A stretch of DNA of 56,033 nucleotides from Clostridia bacterium (lineage in GTDB: Bacteria > Bacillota > Clostridia > Oscillospirales > CAG-272), in contig JAFTKN010000012.1 of the NCBI GenBank assembly GCA_017453255.1, forward strand, positions 1 to 56,033, given 5' to 3'. The translations under genes and the position numbers were made by a program. The notes under the pieces were generated by a model. It searched no databases and had not been told where the DNA came from. It was given only the letters and a program-made list of their open reading frames with translations. Positions 15,200 through 23,043 of the stretch are shown here, piece after piece (positions within the stretch are counted from its first letter, which is position 1; each line of letters opens with the position of its first letter).

Positions 15200-17533
15200 A
15201 TGTTTTATACCTATTTAACACAATGTGAAGGGAAATACAGCTTTGGTGTGTGCTCAGAGCTTCTTTATAAAAAATTGCCGATTGGTCTTTGCTATTTTGA
15301 GGTGTTTAAAGACAAAATCGAGGCAAAAAAGCGCACAGAGTATCTAAAAAAGCTACCTTCTGCTAAGCTTTCATCATTAATTAAGAGCAAAAAAGTGGGA
15401 GGCTTTACCTGTCATAAAGAGGGTGAAAAAACAGTTATTTGCTTAAAAAATACCATTTACAATTTGACAGATGCGATTTTAGTTAAGGGTGAAAGCATCG
15501 AGATTTGTGGAGAAAAAAATACTATTATACAAGGTTGTGCAAAAATTGATAACTGGGTAGATGAGGGTAATGGCGTTTTTTCTGCAAGGACAGAATATGA
15601 TGCTGATGCGCTTTATATTAATGGTGAAAAATACGAAATGGCACGTTTTCCTAAATATAATCCCGATATAAGAATTTTTGGTGGATTTTCAAGAGATGTT
15701 TTATCAAGGGCGAAGGCTGAAACGTGGAAAAATCCAAGTGGCGCTTACATTCATGCAATGCACCTACATAATTGGGGTGGGTTTTCCTATGAGGTGACTG
15801 GCAAGGATGAAAAAGGCGACCTTACATATATTGGTGGTTGGCAAAATAACAGACAAATGGGTATGCACTCAGATTTCAAATACATTGAAAATGTGCGTGA
15901 GGAAATGACTCTACCTGGTGAATGGTATTTTGACAAGGAAAATAAGCGTGTTTATGTAATTTTAAAGTCTGGGCATAGCTTAGAGAGTGCTGAAATTTGC
16001 GTAAATTCAAGCTTTTTCGTATTTAAGGGATGCAAAAACGTAAGCCTTAAAAATATTAAAATAAGACGTGCGAAAAGAACCTTTATGCTCACAAGTGAGC
16101 CACTTTTACGAAGTGACTGGACCATTTACAGGGGTGGTGCGATTTATTTTACAAATTCAAGTGACTGTTCCCTATCAAGATGCTCGCTTTTTGATATTGG
16201 TACAAATGGCGTTTTCGTTGATGGTAAAAACAGTAATATCACGATTTCAAAATGTCATTTCAAGGACCTTGGGGCAAGTGGTGTTTGCTTTGTTGGTAAG
16301 CCAAGCTCAGTAAGAAGTCCGTTATTTGAGGCAACCGAAAGTCAAAGCTTTCTTACAATAGACAAAAAAAGAGGCCCTAAGAATAGTGAATATCCAAAGA
16401 GCTGTACTGTTGAAAATTGCTTAATTGAGCATGTTGGCATAGTTGAAAAGCAGGCGACTGGCGTTGAAATTTCAATGTCTTATGGTATTTGTGTTATCAA
16501 TACAAGCATTTACGATGCATCCCGTGCAGGAATAAATATTTCCGAGGGTACGTTTGGTGGTCATATAATTGACGGATGCGATGTGTTTGACACGGTTAAG
16601 GAAACGGGTGACCACGGTAGCTTTAACTCGTGGGGCAGGGACAGATTTTGGCATCTTTACGACCTTCCACAGAATGAAATTTACAAGCATGCCTCCCTTG
16701 ACTGTATTTCTAAAACAGTTATAAGAAACTCAAGATTCCGTTGTGACAGGGGCTGGGATATTGACCTTGATGACGGCTCGTCAAATTATGAAATTTACAA
16801 TAATTTATGCTTAAACGGTGGTATAAAGCTACGTGAGGGCTTTTGCCGATATGTTCATAATAACATAATGGTAAACAACTCCATTCATATGCACGTTTGG
16901 TATGAAAATAGCGGGGACGTGGTTGAAAATAATATTATTTTCACAGAATATCAGCCAATTTTAATGGACCACGGCTTTGGAAAAAGCATTGATTTCAATG
17001 TTTTACATTCAAAGAATACAAATGGTATTAAAAAAGCACCCGAGCTTGAAAAAATCACAGGTATGGATAAGGGCTCGATAAAAACAAGGTGCATTTTTAA
17101 AGATGTAAAGCATGGTGATTACACGCTGATTTCTCCAAAGATTTGTGGATTTGAGAACTTTCCCTGTGAATTTGGTGTAAGATATGAGCCACTTAAAAAG
17201 CTTGCAAGGACTCCTGTTTTACCAAAAATTAATCAAAATCAAAAAAAGGGTAAGTCCAATATTATTACTCTATTTGATATGCAAATTAAAAATATTGAAA
17301 CCGATGGTGAAATGTCAGCATTTGCAACGGCAGGTCATAATGGTGTGCTTGTCTTAGACGTTGACCAATTTGCAGAGGCATCGGCAAAGGGTATTTTGCC
17401 CTGCGACGTAATTGTTGCTATTGAAGATAAGGAAATAAACTCTCTTACCGATCTTGATGGACTTTCAAAGAATGAATTCCTTTCATCCCAGATTACCGTA
17501 TGGCGTGCACCTAAGCGTATTATTTTATATTAA
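15200..17533 (+). CDS. Right-handed beta-helix protein with GIY-YIG-like N-terminus and PDZ-like C-terminus
   Basis: 777 residues from the ATG at 15200 with GAGGTGG upstream; a TTG at 15188 is less likely. Residues about 1-62 resemble a reduced GIY-YIG (UPF0213-type) module: YTYLTQCEGKYSFGVC aligns with the usual Y-x-Y-x-L...Y-x-G pattern, and the PIGLCYFEVFKDKIEAKKR stretch matches the following strand and helix, but the catalytic Arg/His helix is missing. The middle, about 80-640, has many N-rich, V/I-rich beta-helix coils as in pectate-lyase-like or inverting glycosidase families, with an Asp-rich WDIDLDDGS turn that may hold catalytic residues. Residues about 690-777 look like a PDZ domain (GVLVLDVDQFAEASAKGILPCDVI). 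No signal peptide is seen. Likely acts on oligosaccharides; substrate unknown. Confidence 0.75.
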   Translation: MFYTYLTQCEGKYSFGVCSELLYKKLPIGLCYFEVFKDKIEAKKRTEYLKKLPSAKLSSLIKSKKVGGFTCHKEGEKTVICLKNTIYNLTDAILVKGESIEICGEKNTIIQGCAKIDNWVDEGNGVFSARTEYDADALYINGEKYEMARFPKYNPDIRIFGGFSRDVLSRAKAETWKNPSGAYIHAMHLHNWGGFSYEVTGKDEKGDLTYIGGWQNNRQMGMHSDFKYIENVREEMTLPGEWYFDKENKRVYVILKSGHSLESAEICVNSSFFVFKGCKNVSLKNIKIRRAKRTFMLTSEPLLRSDWTIYRGGAIYFTNSSDCSLSRCSLFDIGTNGVFVDGKNSNITISKCHFKDLGASGVCFVGKPSSVRSPLFEATESQSFLTIDKKRGPKNSEYPKSCTVENCLIEHVGIVEKQATGVEISMSYGICVINTSIYDASRAGINISEGTFGGHIIDGCDVFDTVKETGDHGSFNSWGRDRFWHLYDLPQNEIYKHASLDCISKTVIRNSRFRCDRGWDIDLDDGSSNYEIYNNLCLNGGIKLREGFCRYVHNNIMVNNSIHMHVWYENSGDVVENNIIFTEYQPILMDHGFGKSIDFNVLHSKNTNGIKKAPELEKITGMDKGSIKTRCIFKDVKHGDYTLISPKICGFENFPCEFGVRYEPLKKLARTPVLPKINQNQKKGKSNIITLFDMQIKNIETDGEMSAFATAGHNGVLVLDVDQFAEASAKGILPCDVIVAIEDKEINSLTDLDGLSKNEFLSSQITVWRAPKRIILY

Positions 17534-17602
17534 ATTAAAAAGGGCTCTTTGGTTGAGCCCTTTTTGTTATTTGAACAATAGTGAAATCACAGAATCGCAG
17601 AA
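17531..17602. repeat. Duplicated terminator plus gene end, copy 1
   Basis: Holds the stop of the beta-helix gene, the terminator and the last codons of the 67-residue gene. About 72 bases recur at 19916-19988 with one substitution and one single-base indel. Confidence 0.8.
17537..17566. terminator. Bidirectional terminator between convergent genes
   Basis: AAAAGGGCTC (17537-17546) pairs with GAGCCCTTTT (17555-17564), giving T-runs on both strands. It serves the beta-helix gene on plus and the four-gene operon on minus. Confidence 0.9.
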
Positions 17603-17770
17603 GGATACAATTCTGCCTGTTGATGCTTCGACTGTGCGATTTGTGTCTTTATAGTAATAGCCGACAACGCCCTTTGTCATACTGCAAGCGCGCTTATTGC
17701 CTTTTTCATCTGTTTCTATCCAGCCAATTCGTCTGCCACAGCCGTCATATATAAATTCTTGTTTGGTCAT
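17567..17770 (-). CDS. Small beta-rich protein, resembles 4-fold beta-flower proteins
   Basis: 67 residues containing successive short units with a G-R/N-x-x-G-x-x-x pattern (GCGRRIGWIET, GNKRACSMTKGVVGYYYK, ASTGRIVSFCD). Such small repetitive beta units resemble the 4-fold beta-flower family, whose function is not known to me. It starts three bases after the stop of the predicted nuclease gene, without a clear ribosome-binding site, so translation is probably coupled. It ends at the terminator. Its last codons are duplicated at 19.9 kb. Confidence 0.6.
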   Translation of the reverse strand: MTKQEFIYDGCGRRIGWIETDEKGNKRACSMTKGVVGYYYKDTNRTVEASTGRIVSFCDSVISLLFK

Positions 17771-17773
17771 ATG

Positions 17774-18316
17774 TTACTTTAAAGTTTTAAATCTTTGTTC
17801 TTCCCTGTTGTAAACATAAGGCGTATAGTTACAACGTTCCTTCTTATCGTTTATTCGGCTATCTCCTATTATCAAGAGAAAGTCCTTATCTTTTGTTTGT
17901 TTCCATGCACTGATGCTATTTATAATAGTCGAAACTTCATCCATATATTTTTCTTGGTTTGTTTTTTCGGCAAGTGGTATATATCCAATAACAACTCGAA
18001 GCTCTGCACTTATATGAGCAAGCTTTACAACCTCATCAACCCAAAGACGTGAATCGTTTTCATGCTCAACAGCTGTTAGGAGCTCCCAAGAATAGTTTTT
18101 CAAATAGCCTATTTTGTCACTGGTTTTTGTATTTTTATATGTTATTAAGTCTATTCTAAAATATTCATATTCGATAGAACATTCTTCCTCCTTAACTACA
18201 TTTTCAAGAAGTTCAAACATTCTTGTTGTGAATTTTTTAGTATTGTTCCAACTATCAATAAGCTTTTCATCCTTACATACCTTTTCAAAGCGTTCCCAAA
18301 ATTCTTTCGCTGTCAT
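17774..18316 (-). CDS. Predicted PD-(D/E)xK-like nuclease of unknown role
   Basis: 180 residues. The core reads YFRIDLITY (Asp56 at the end of a strand), then SWELLTAVEHEN with Glu84-His-Glu86, then a helix and a strand LRVVIGYI. That strand-Asp, strand-E-x-E order resembles the restriction-endonuclease fold, although the last position is Glu rather than Lys. AAAGGAAG precedes the ATG at 18316. It lies 13 bases after the unknown 219-residue gene in a four-gene operon. The nuclease assignment is an inference from motif spacing; a structure prediction could overturn it. Confidence 0.55.
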   Translation of the reverse strand: MTAKEFWERFEKVCKDEKLIDSWNNTKKFTTRMFELLENVVKEEECSIEYEYFRIDLITYKNTKTSDKIGYLKNYSWELLTAVEHENDSRLWVDEVVKLAHISAELRVVIGYIPLAEKTNQEKYMDEVSTIINSISAWKQTKDKDFLLIIGDSRINDKKERCNYTPYVYNREEQRFKTLK

Positions 18317-18329
18317 AATAATCTTCCTT

Positions 18330-18989
18330 TCATATGCTATAATATTTAATTTCTCTTTCTTTTCCTATTCTGCTTGTGATAATAAAGCTTACCTTGCTAT
18401 TCTCAGCATTTTGAATAACATCACGGTCGGGTTCTTCTTTAGTTGCTTTTCTTATTACACAAAGGTTAAAGTCCTCGCCCTTTTCGGCTGATATTTCGCC
18501 TTTGCGCTCAAAAAGTGGTCTTAGCTCTTCAAAGTCGGCTCCATATTCCTGTGGGAATGTGTAAACGGAAAACAAGTCAAGAAATGTATCTAAAAGCTCA
18601 GCTTCTTCCACGTTTATATATGCATTGTTTACTATTTCATCCTTTTTTTCTCCAATTACAAAAACAATGCATGGTATTCCATTTGAATTTTCTGTGACTA
18701 AGTTTAGATTTTCTTCAAAACGACTGTCATCACCCATAATGATTTGATAAATAATATCGCACTCTGTGTTTAAATTTTCAACATCATCAGGATACGAAAT
18801 AAGTCCTTTTAAGGAAATCGAATTAAACATTTCTTTCCTTTCGTTTTCGCTTATATTGCCCTTGACAAATTCGGTGCTTCGTAAATATTTCAATACTTTG
18901 TGCAAGAGCCTTTCGCCGATTCTGGTTGCACGTGCTCCGTGGCAAACTATTTTTGTCTTGGCAAAAGCCATACTGTTTTCGAGTTGCAT
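18330..18989 (-). CDS. Unknown protein (219 residues) in accessory operon
   Basis: Soluble, acidic, mixed alpha/beta, not recognised. It starts TKIVCHGARATRIGERLLHK after a short leader; no catalytic pattern stands out. GGAGGATATAAA precedes the ATG at 18989, which supports this start over the ATG six codons on. It overlaps the end of the WG-repeat gene by 43 bases, so the two are coupled. Confidence 0.7.
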   Translation of the reverse strand: MQLENSMAFAKTKIVCHGARATRIGERLLHKVLKYLRSTEFVKGNISENERKEMFNSISLKGLISYPDDVENLNTECDIIYQIIMGDDSRFEENLNLVTENSNGIPCIVFVIGEKKDEIVNNAYINVEEAELLDTFLDLFSVYTFPQEYGADFEELRPLFERKGEISAEKGEDFNLCVIRKATKEEPDRDVIQNAENSKVSFIITSRIGKEREIKYYSI

Positions 18990-19630
18990 TTTATATCCTC
19001 CATTAATGTTGGTATTGTCTTATATAGTTCTTCAAGATTATTTTTAGGGGCTGTAAATGTATATTGTCCGTCCGTTTTTACTATTAAAAGGCAATATTCA
19101 TACTCGTCATTTTTGCACTCCTCAACCACAACAAAAAGGGAAAAAGAGCCACAGGGTATTTCGTAAAGGATATCAACACTTACATCATATGGTATTTCAA
19201 GATAGATACTCTCTCCCCATTTTTTAAGAAATGGTGGCTTTTTGTAGTCACATTTTTTTGTGGAAACAAACAAATCGTACTCTCTAAATGAACGAATGTA
19301 CATCATATTTGAATGTAAGGTATGTGCCTTTGTATCATACCAAAAATATTTGTTTCCCTGCTCTGTTCGTTCTGTAAGAAAAATGCCATGCTCTTTTTTT
19401 ATTATAACATCATAAATGGGCAAAAGCAACTCAATTTCACCTTGCTCATTAAAATCAGCATATCCAAATTTTCCGTCCTGCTCAATTATAAAATCAAAGC
19501 TATCAAGCTCCCATATTGAATCATATACGGGGTGCAAAATCGTTTTTCCACTTTTATCATTTAAACCATATTTACCATCATACTCTGTCGTATTAAAATT
19601 ATTTGAAAAAATCCTGTTTTTAGTGCTCAT
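18947..19630 (-). CDS. WG-repeat protein
   Basis: 227 residues. Two clear WG-type beta repeats lie at the N-terminus (about 17-75): YDGKYGLNDKSGKTILHPVYDSI and DGKFGYADFNEQGEIELLLPIYD, the typical G-K-x-G-x-x-D...G-x-x-x-x-P-x-Y-D pattern; the quoted blocks are adjacent copies. The remainder is beta-rich and unrecognised. AAAGGAGG precedes the ATG at 19630. As first gene of the operon it may be a binding or scaffold component for the proteins downstream. No signal peptide is visible. Confidence 0.75.
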   Translation of the reverse strand: MSTKNRIFSNNFNTTEYDGKYGLNDKSGKTILHPVYDSIWELDSFDFIIEQDGKFGYADFNEQGEIELLLPIYDVIIKKEHGIFLTERTEQGNKYFWYDTKAHTLHSNMMYIRSFREYDLFVSTKKCDYKKPPFLKKWGESIYLEIPYDVSVDILYEIPCGSFSLFVVVEECKNDEYEYCLLIVKTDGQYTFTAPKNNLEELYKTIPTLMEDIKCNSKTVWLLPRQK

Positions 19631-20163
19631 ACTTTCCTCCTTTTTGCTTACTTTATCTTAAAGATATTAACAAATTATTACTAATTTACGTCAAACATAT
19701 TTCAGGTTGCTTTTTTGCAAAGTTTATCGTGTTTAATTAAAAAAATTATAACAATCAAATTATAGTTTGTCAATTTTCACCTGTCTTAAAAACACGACAA
19801 ATCACAAATAAACAAAGCCATATATTTTTCCTATTTTTAACGACAATTTACATTTTTAATATTTTTCGCAAGCTTTTAAAAGTAACTATAAGCCTTTTAG
19901 CGTATTATTTTAAATTAAATTAAAAAAGGGCTCTTTGGTTGAGCCCTTTTTGTTATTTGAACAATAGTGAAATTACAGAATCGCAGAAAATAAAACTTAG
20001 TTTTGGTGATATGCACGGCTTTGCCATAATTTAGACTACGAAGTGTTACGAGCAACGAGGTTTCGATGCTTCTATCCTGTTTATTTAAGAAGATTATACC
20101 AATCAAATGATGGTTTGTCAATTTTCACCTGTCTTAAAAAAAGACAGATCGCAAACAAGAATT
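19631..20163. repeat. Repeat-rich intergenic block
   Basis: No gene is seen. It holds a direct repeat of about 67 bases at 19744-19811 and 20091-20158 (core GTTTGTCAATTTTCACCTGT), enclosing a second copy of the terminator and gene end (19916-19988) and a degenerate member of the hairpin family (20004-20056). The arrangement suggests a past duplication or insertion. Confidence 0.7.
19916..19988. repeat. Duplicated terminator plus gene end, copy 2
   Basis: Nearly identical to 17531-17602, including the GGGCTC/GAGCCC terminator and the codons for the last residues of the 67-residue protein, here with no reading frame attached. Confidence 0.8.
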
Positions 20164-22167
20164 TCAACAGTATCTTTCTTCCACCAAGCTACCATCTTTT
20201 TCATTAACCACTACTGTACCATAAGTATTCATTGTGCATTTGACGGCTTTACCATTGATGCTTATTTCATCAACTGTATCGGTAGAAAGATTTGCAATGA
20301 AATAATATCTGTCACCATTTTTTGCTCTTTTTACTACGGCAAGTGTATAGCTATGGCAATTAATTTGTGGTAAGGAAGGATATAATATCCCAAGCACATC
20401 TTTGAAGGCCTTGACTCTGTGATGTGTAAAGAAGCCATCACCAAAATCATTTATCGCAGGATAAGTAACCACCTTTCCACCAATATTATTTTCAAAGTAT
20501 GTAAGCGCAGGATGCTTTTTTCCGTTAGGAGTTAGAAATTCAGACAATTTTTGTGCTTTAGGATTAAGCTCCATATCAAACCAACAGTCAAATGGTATCC
20601 TTGAAGGAACACGAATATATGTATCATCAATACGCTTTTGAGACATGAAAATTTCTGCATTTACAAAAACATTCTGTTTTTTTAGTGCTTTTATGCCTAT
20701 CTTGTCGCCAAAGCCACGTTCAACAAGCGTCCTTGCTGCCCCACCATCAATAAGCACTGCTCCAGATAATATGTCGTTTAGCTTCTCATTGCTTAAGAAG
20801 CCTGCCGAATAGCTATCAAGTGCAACTACACCATTACATATTTTTTCAGGTGGCAGATAACAGCATGGAATGCCCATACGCAATAAATATTTATCAATAT
20901 ATCTATCCTTACCCCCGAGCGTTTCATAGCTGTCATCATTTCTCATATGATAATTCTTTGCGCTACTTTGCGAAATAGGAATAATCACTCCCTCCTCGCT
21001 TGCATCACCAAGTCCAAGAGCTACAAGCTTATCAAGATATGGCTTTTCTTTGATAAGCATTTTTTCATAATTAGGCTCATCACAAAGAGCTCCACCATCA
21101 AGGTCATAAAGCGACAAAGTGATATCCTTACATCCCATAAATGCCGAAAGGCGAAGCTGAAAAGCTGTTGCCGCCATTGATTTTGACCATACTGTAAAGC
21201 GTGTATTTTCAACCTCGGGACAGTATTCAACCTTACCCTGATAATTTGAATTTATCTGCACCATAGTCTGCGCTAACATTCGATAGCATTCTATAAAATC
21301 ACGAGGGTCACCCTCCTTATATGGTCCAAAATGAGGTCTTATAATAGGAGAATATTCTCCAGAGAGCGAACAAAGAAAGCTGTTCCAATCCCGTCCCTCG
21401 GCAGAGTGAATATCAGGCACACCCGTCATCTGTGCTATGCGCGTTTCGGGGCTTATAGCCTGTACTGTACGCCTTATCCAATCGGCAGTGTCAGATATCG
21501 TTTCACCAAGAAAATCAAGATATTTTTTTCTTATATCAAGTGGCTCTCCACATTTAGTCATAAGGCAAATAAGCTCTTCTCGGTCATATGATGTTTTATA
21601 TTTTTTGTTGAATAAACGCAAATGATCATCGCAAAAGCAATAATAATCGTTATACCAGCTCTCACCGTCTATCCTTGCAAATATTGGTGTGCCGTGATTG
21701 TGATATCGAAAATCGTCGTCTATCCAAATAACATCAGGCTTTGTTTCTGCCCATATACGCAGACGCTCGCCTGCTTGCTCTCTAAAGCCTTTTCCGATTG
21801 GACATCCACAGCCAAGGCTACCTCTCCCCTTGTGATCAACAAGCATTTCCCAATTAAATACCGATGTAAAATCAACGCCTCCAAGAGTCGCTCCGAGAAT
21901 GTTTTGAAAATTGAGCTGATAGCTTATTCCAGCCTCACGCAGACGCTTGATATATGGAAGCATCTGTTCCTTGCTTTGTCTTGCATATTCGACAGTATCA
22001 GGCATATAATACCAATTTGGATCGAGTGCGACATAAAACATAATCGCACCTACTGATGTTCGTTTGCAAAAATCTATCAATTGAGTAAATCGTTTTTCAG
22101 TATATTCCTCGTCAAAATGAGGTTTTAGTGGTAGATAATATCTAAGAATATATCCCTGATTTTTCAC
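20164..22167 (-). CDS. Predicted glycoside hydrolase, TIM barrel plus C-terminal beta domains
   Basis: 667 residues, no signal peptide. The first 350 residues read as a (beta/alpha)8 barrel of the GH42/clan-A style: strand ends carry acids, as in PDVIWIDDDFRYH and GKVEYCPEVENTRF. A middle segment (VVALDSYSAGFLSNEKLNDILSG onward) resembles the beta-galactosidase trimerisation/glutamine-amidotransferase-like domain, and the end is beta-rich. I cannot assign a GH family. GGGG occurs before the ATG at 22167. It has its own promoter and points away from the YgjV gene. It probably cleaves imported oligosaccharides alongside the GH2 enzyme. Confidence 0.7.
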   Translation of the reverse strand: MKNQGYILRYYLPLKPHFDEEYTEKRFTQLIDFCKRTSVGAIMFYVALDPNWYYMPDTVEYARQSKEQMLPYIKRLREAGISYQLNFQNILGATLGGVDFTSVFNWEMLVDHKGRGSLGCGCPIGKGFREQAGERLRIWAETKPDVIWIDDDFRYHNHGTPIFARIDGESWYNDYYCFCDDHLRLFNKKYKTSYDREELICLMTKCGEPLDIRKKYLDFLGETISDTADWIRRTVQAISPETRIAQMTGVPDIHSAEGRDWNSFLCSLSGEYSPIIRPHFGPYKEGDPRDFIECYRMLAQTMVQINSNYQGKVEYCPEVENTRFTVWSKSMAATAFQLRLSAFMGCKDITLSLYDLDGGALCDEPNYEKMLIKEKPYLDKLVALGLGDASEEGVIIPISQSSAKNYHMRNDDSYETLGGKDRYIDKYLLRMGIPCCYLPPEKICNGVVALDSYSAGFLSNEKLNDILSGAVLIDGGAARTLVERGFGDKIGIKALKKQNVFVNAEIFMSQKRIDDTYIRVPSRIPFDCWFDMELNPKAQKLSEFLTPNGKKHPALTYFENNIGGKVVTYPAINDFGDGFFTHHRVKAFKDVLGILYPSLPQINCHSYTLAVVKRAKNGDRYYFIANLSTDTVDEISINGKAVKCTMNTYGTVVVNEKDGSLVEERYC

Positions 22168-22201
22168 ATTTTAGTCCCCTTTAGTTTACTGCTTTCTTTG
22201 A

Positions 22202-22230
22202 ATTATATCATAGATTAACTTCATATACAA
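22202..22230 (-). promoter_or_regulatory. Promoter of the predicted glycoside hydrolase
   Basis: On minus: TTGTAT (22230-22225), a 17-base spacer, TATAAT (22207-22202) preceded by TGA. Confidence 0.7.
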
Positions 22231-22368
22231 CCAAATTTGAATAAATTCATACCACAAGTTCAACTGCTTCTCATTTTTGCGTTTTTTAAAATTTGGTAAA
22301 GCCTTATGTTACAAGAATTTAATATACTTTTCGAGGCAGGGTTCAAATAAGATAACATCATTGCGACC

Positions 22369-22406
22369 AAAAAGTCTTGGAGGTGTCACGCTTCCGAGGC
22401 TTTTTC
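22369..22406. terminator. Orphan terminator-like hairpin
   Basis: AAAAAGTCTTGG pairs with CCGAGGCTTTTT with G-U pairs across a 13-base loop. No gene ends here, so it may mark a lost gene. Confidence 0.45.
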
Positions 22407-22414
22407 TTCACTCG

Positions 22415-22450
22415 CGCTATATTGAATTTTTCAATATTGCGTGATATAAT
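22415..22450 (+). promoter_or_regulatory. Promoter with palindrome upstream of the ygjV-like gene
   Basis: TTGAAT (22422-22427), 17 bases, TATAAT (22445-22450) preceded by TGA. An inverted repeat ATATTGA (22419-22425) with TCAATAT (22431-22437), extendable by CGC/GCG past one mismatch, covers the -35 and is a likely operator. Confidence 0.7.
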
Positions 22451-22482
22451 AGTTTTGATTATATTTTTTCAAGGTGATTATA

Positions 22483-23043
22483 ATGAATTTAACGATAATA
22501 ATTGCTCAAGCATTTGGCATATTAGGAATGATATGTAATATCATAGTGTTTCAGCAAAAAACACACAAACGTGTTTTAGTTTGGCAATTTTTTGCAGCTT
22601 CGGTTTTTGCTGTAAATTACTTTATGGTTGGCGCAGTTGTCGGTGGCATGCTAAACACAGTAGGTGCTTTGCGTTCCGTTGTGTTTTTCTTTAAGGAAAA
22701 GACTCATGCAAATAGCATTTTCTGGCTAATATTCTTTATTTGTGCTTTTTCTTTAGCGTATCCACTTACATTTTTACTTTTCGGCACTGAGCCTATAGCG
22801 AAGAATTTTATAATAGAGCTTTTACCTGTAATAGCGATGATTATAGCAACGATAAGCCTAAGGCTTGGCTCGGCAAAGGCTGTAAGAAAATTGGGACTTG
22901 CAAGCTCTCCAATGTGGCTTACATATAATTGCTTTAGTGGCTCAATTGGTGCAATTGCAAGTGAAATATTAAACCTAATTTCAATCATTGTAGGTATAAT
23001 ACGATTTGATATTAAGAGGAACAAAAATGATACAAACGCTTAA
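22483..23043 (+). CDS. YgjV-family inner membrane protein
   Basis: 186 residues from the ATG at 22483 with AAGGTG upstream; an in-frame GTG at 22474 lies inside that site. Five or six hydrophobic segments and the conserved family features (IIAQAFGILGMICNIIVFQQKTHKRVLVWQ at the N-terminus, seen as contiguous strands of the family, and the repeated N-Y-x-x-x-G positions) identify YgjV. Its function is not established; it resembles small transporters of the SWEET/PQ-loop kind in size. It is the first gene of a unit with the GH2 enzyme (17-base overlap), which hints at a role in sugar uptake or release. Confidence 0.8.
   Translation: MNLTIIIAQAFGILGMICNIIVFQQKTHKRVLVWQFFAASVFAVNYFMVGAVVGGMLNTVGALRSVVFFFKEKTHANSIFWLIFFICAFSLAYPLTFLLFGTEPIAKNFIIELLPVIAMIIATISLRLGSAKAVRKLGLASSPMWLTYNCFSGSIGAIASEILNLISIIVGIIRFDIKRNKNDTNA

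Noticed and set aside
18114..18491. Plus-strand ORF of 125 codons
   Set aside because: It is antisense to two coupled genes that have good ribosome-binding sites, and has none itself.
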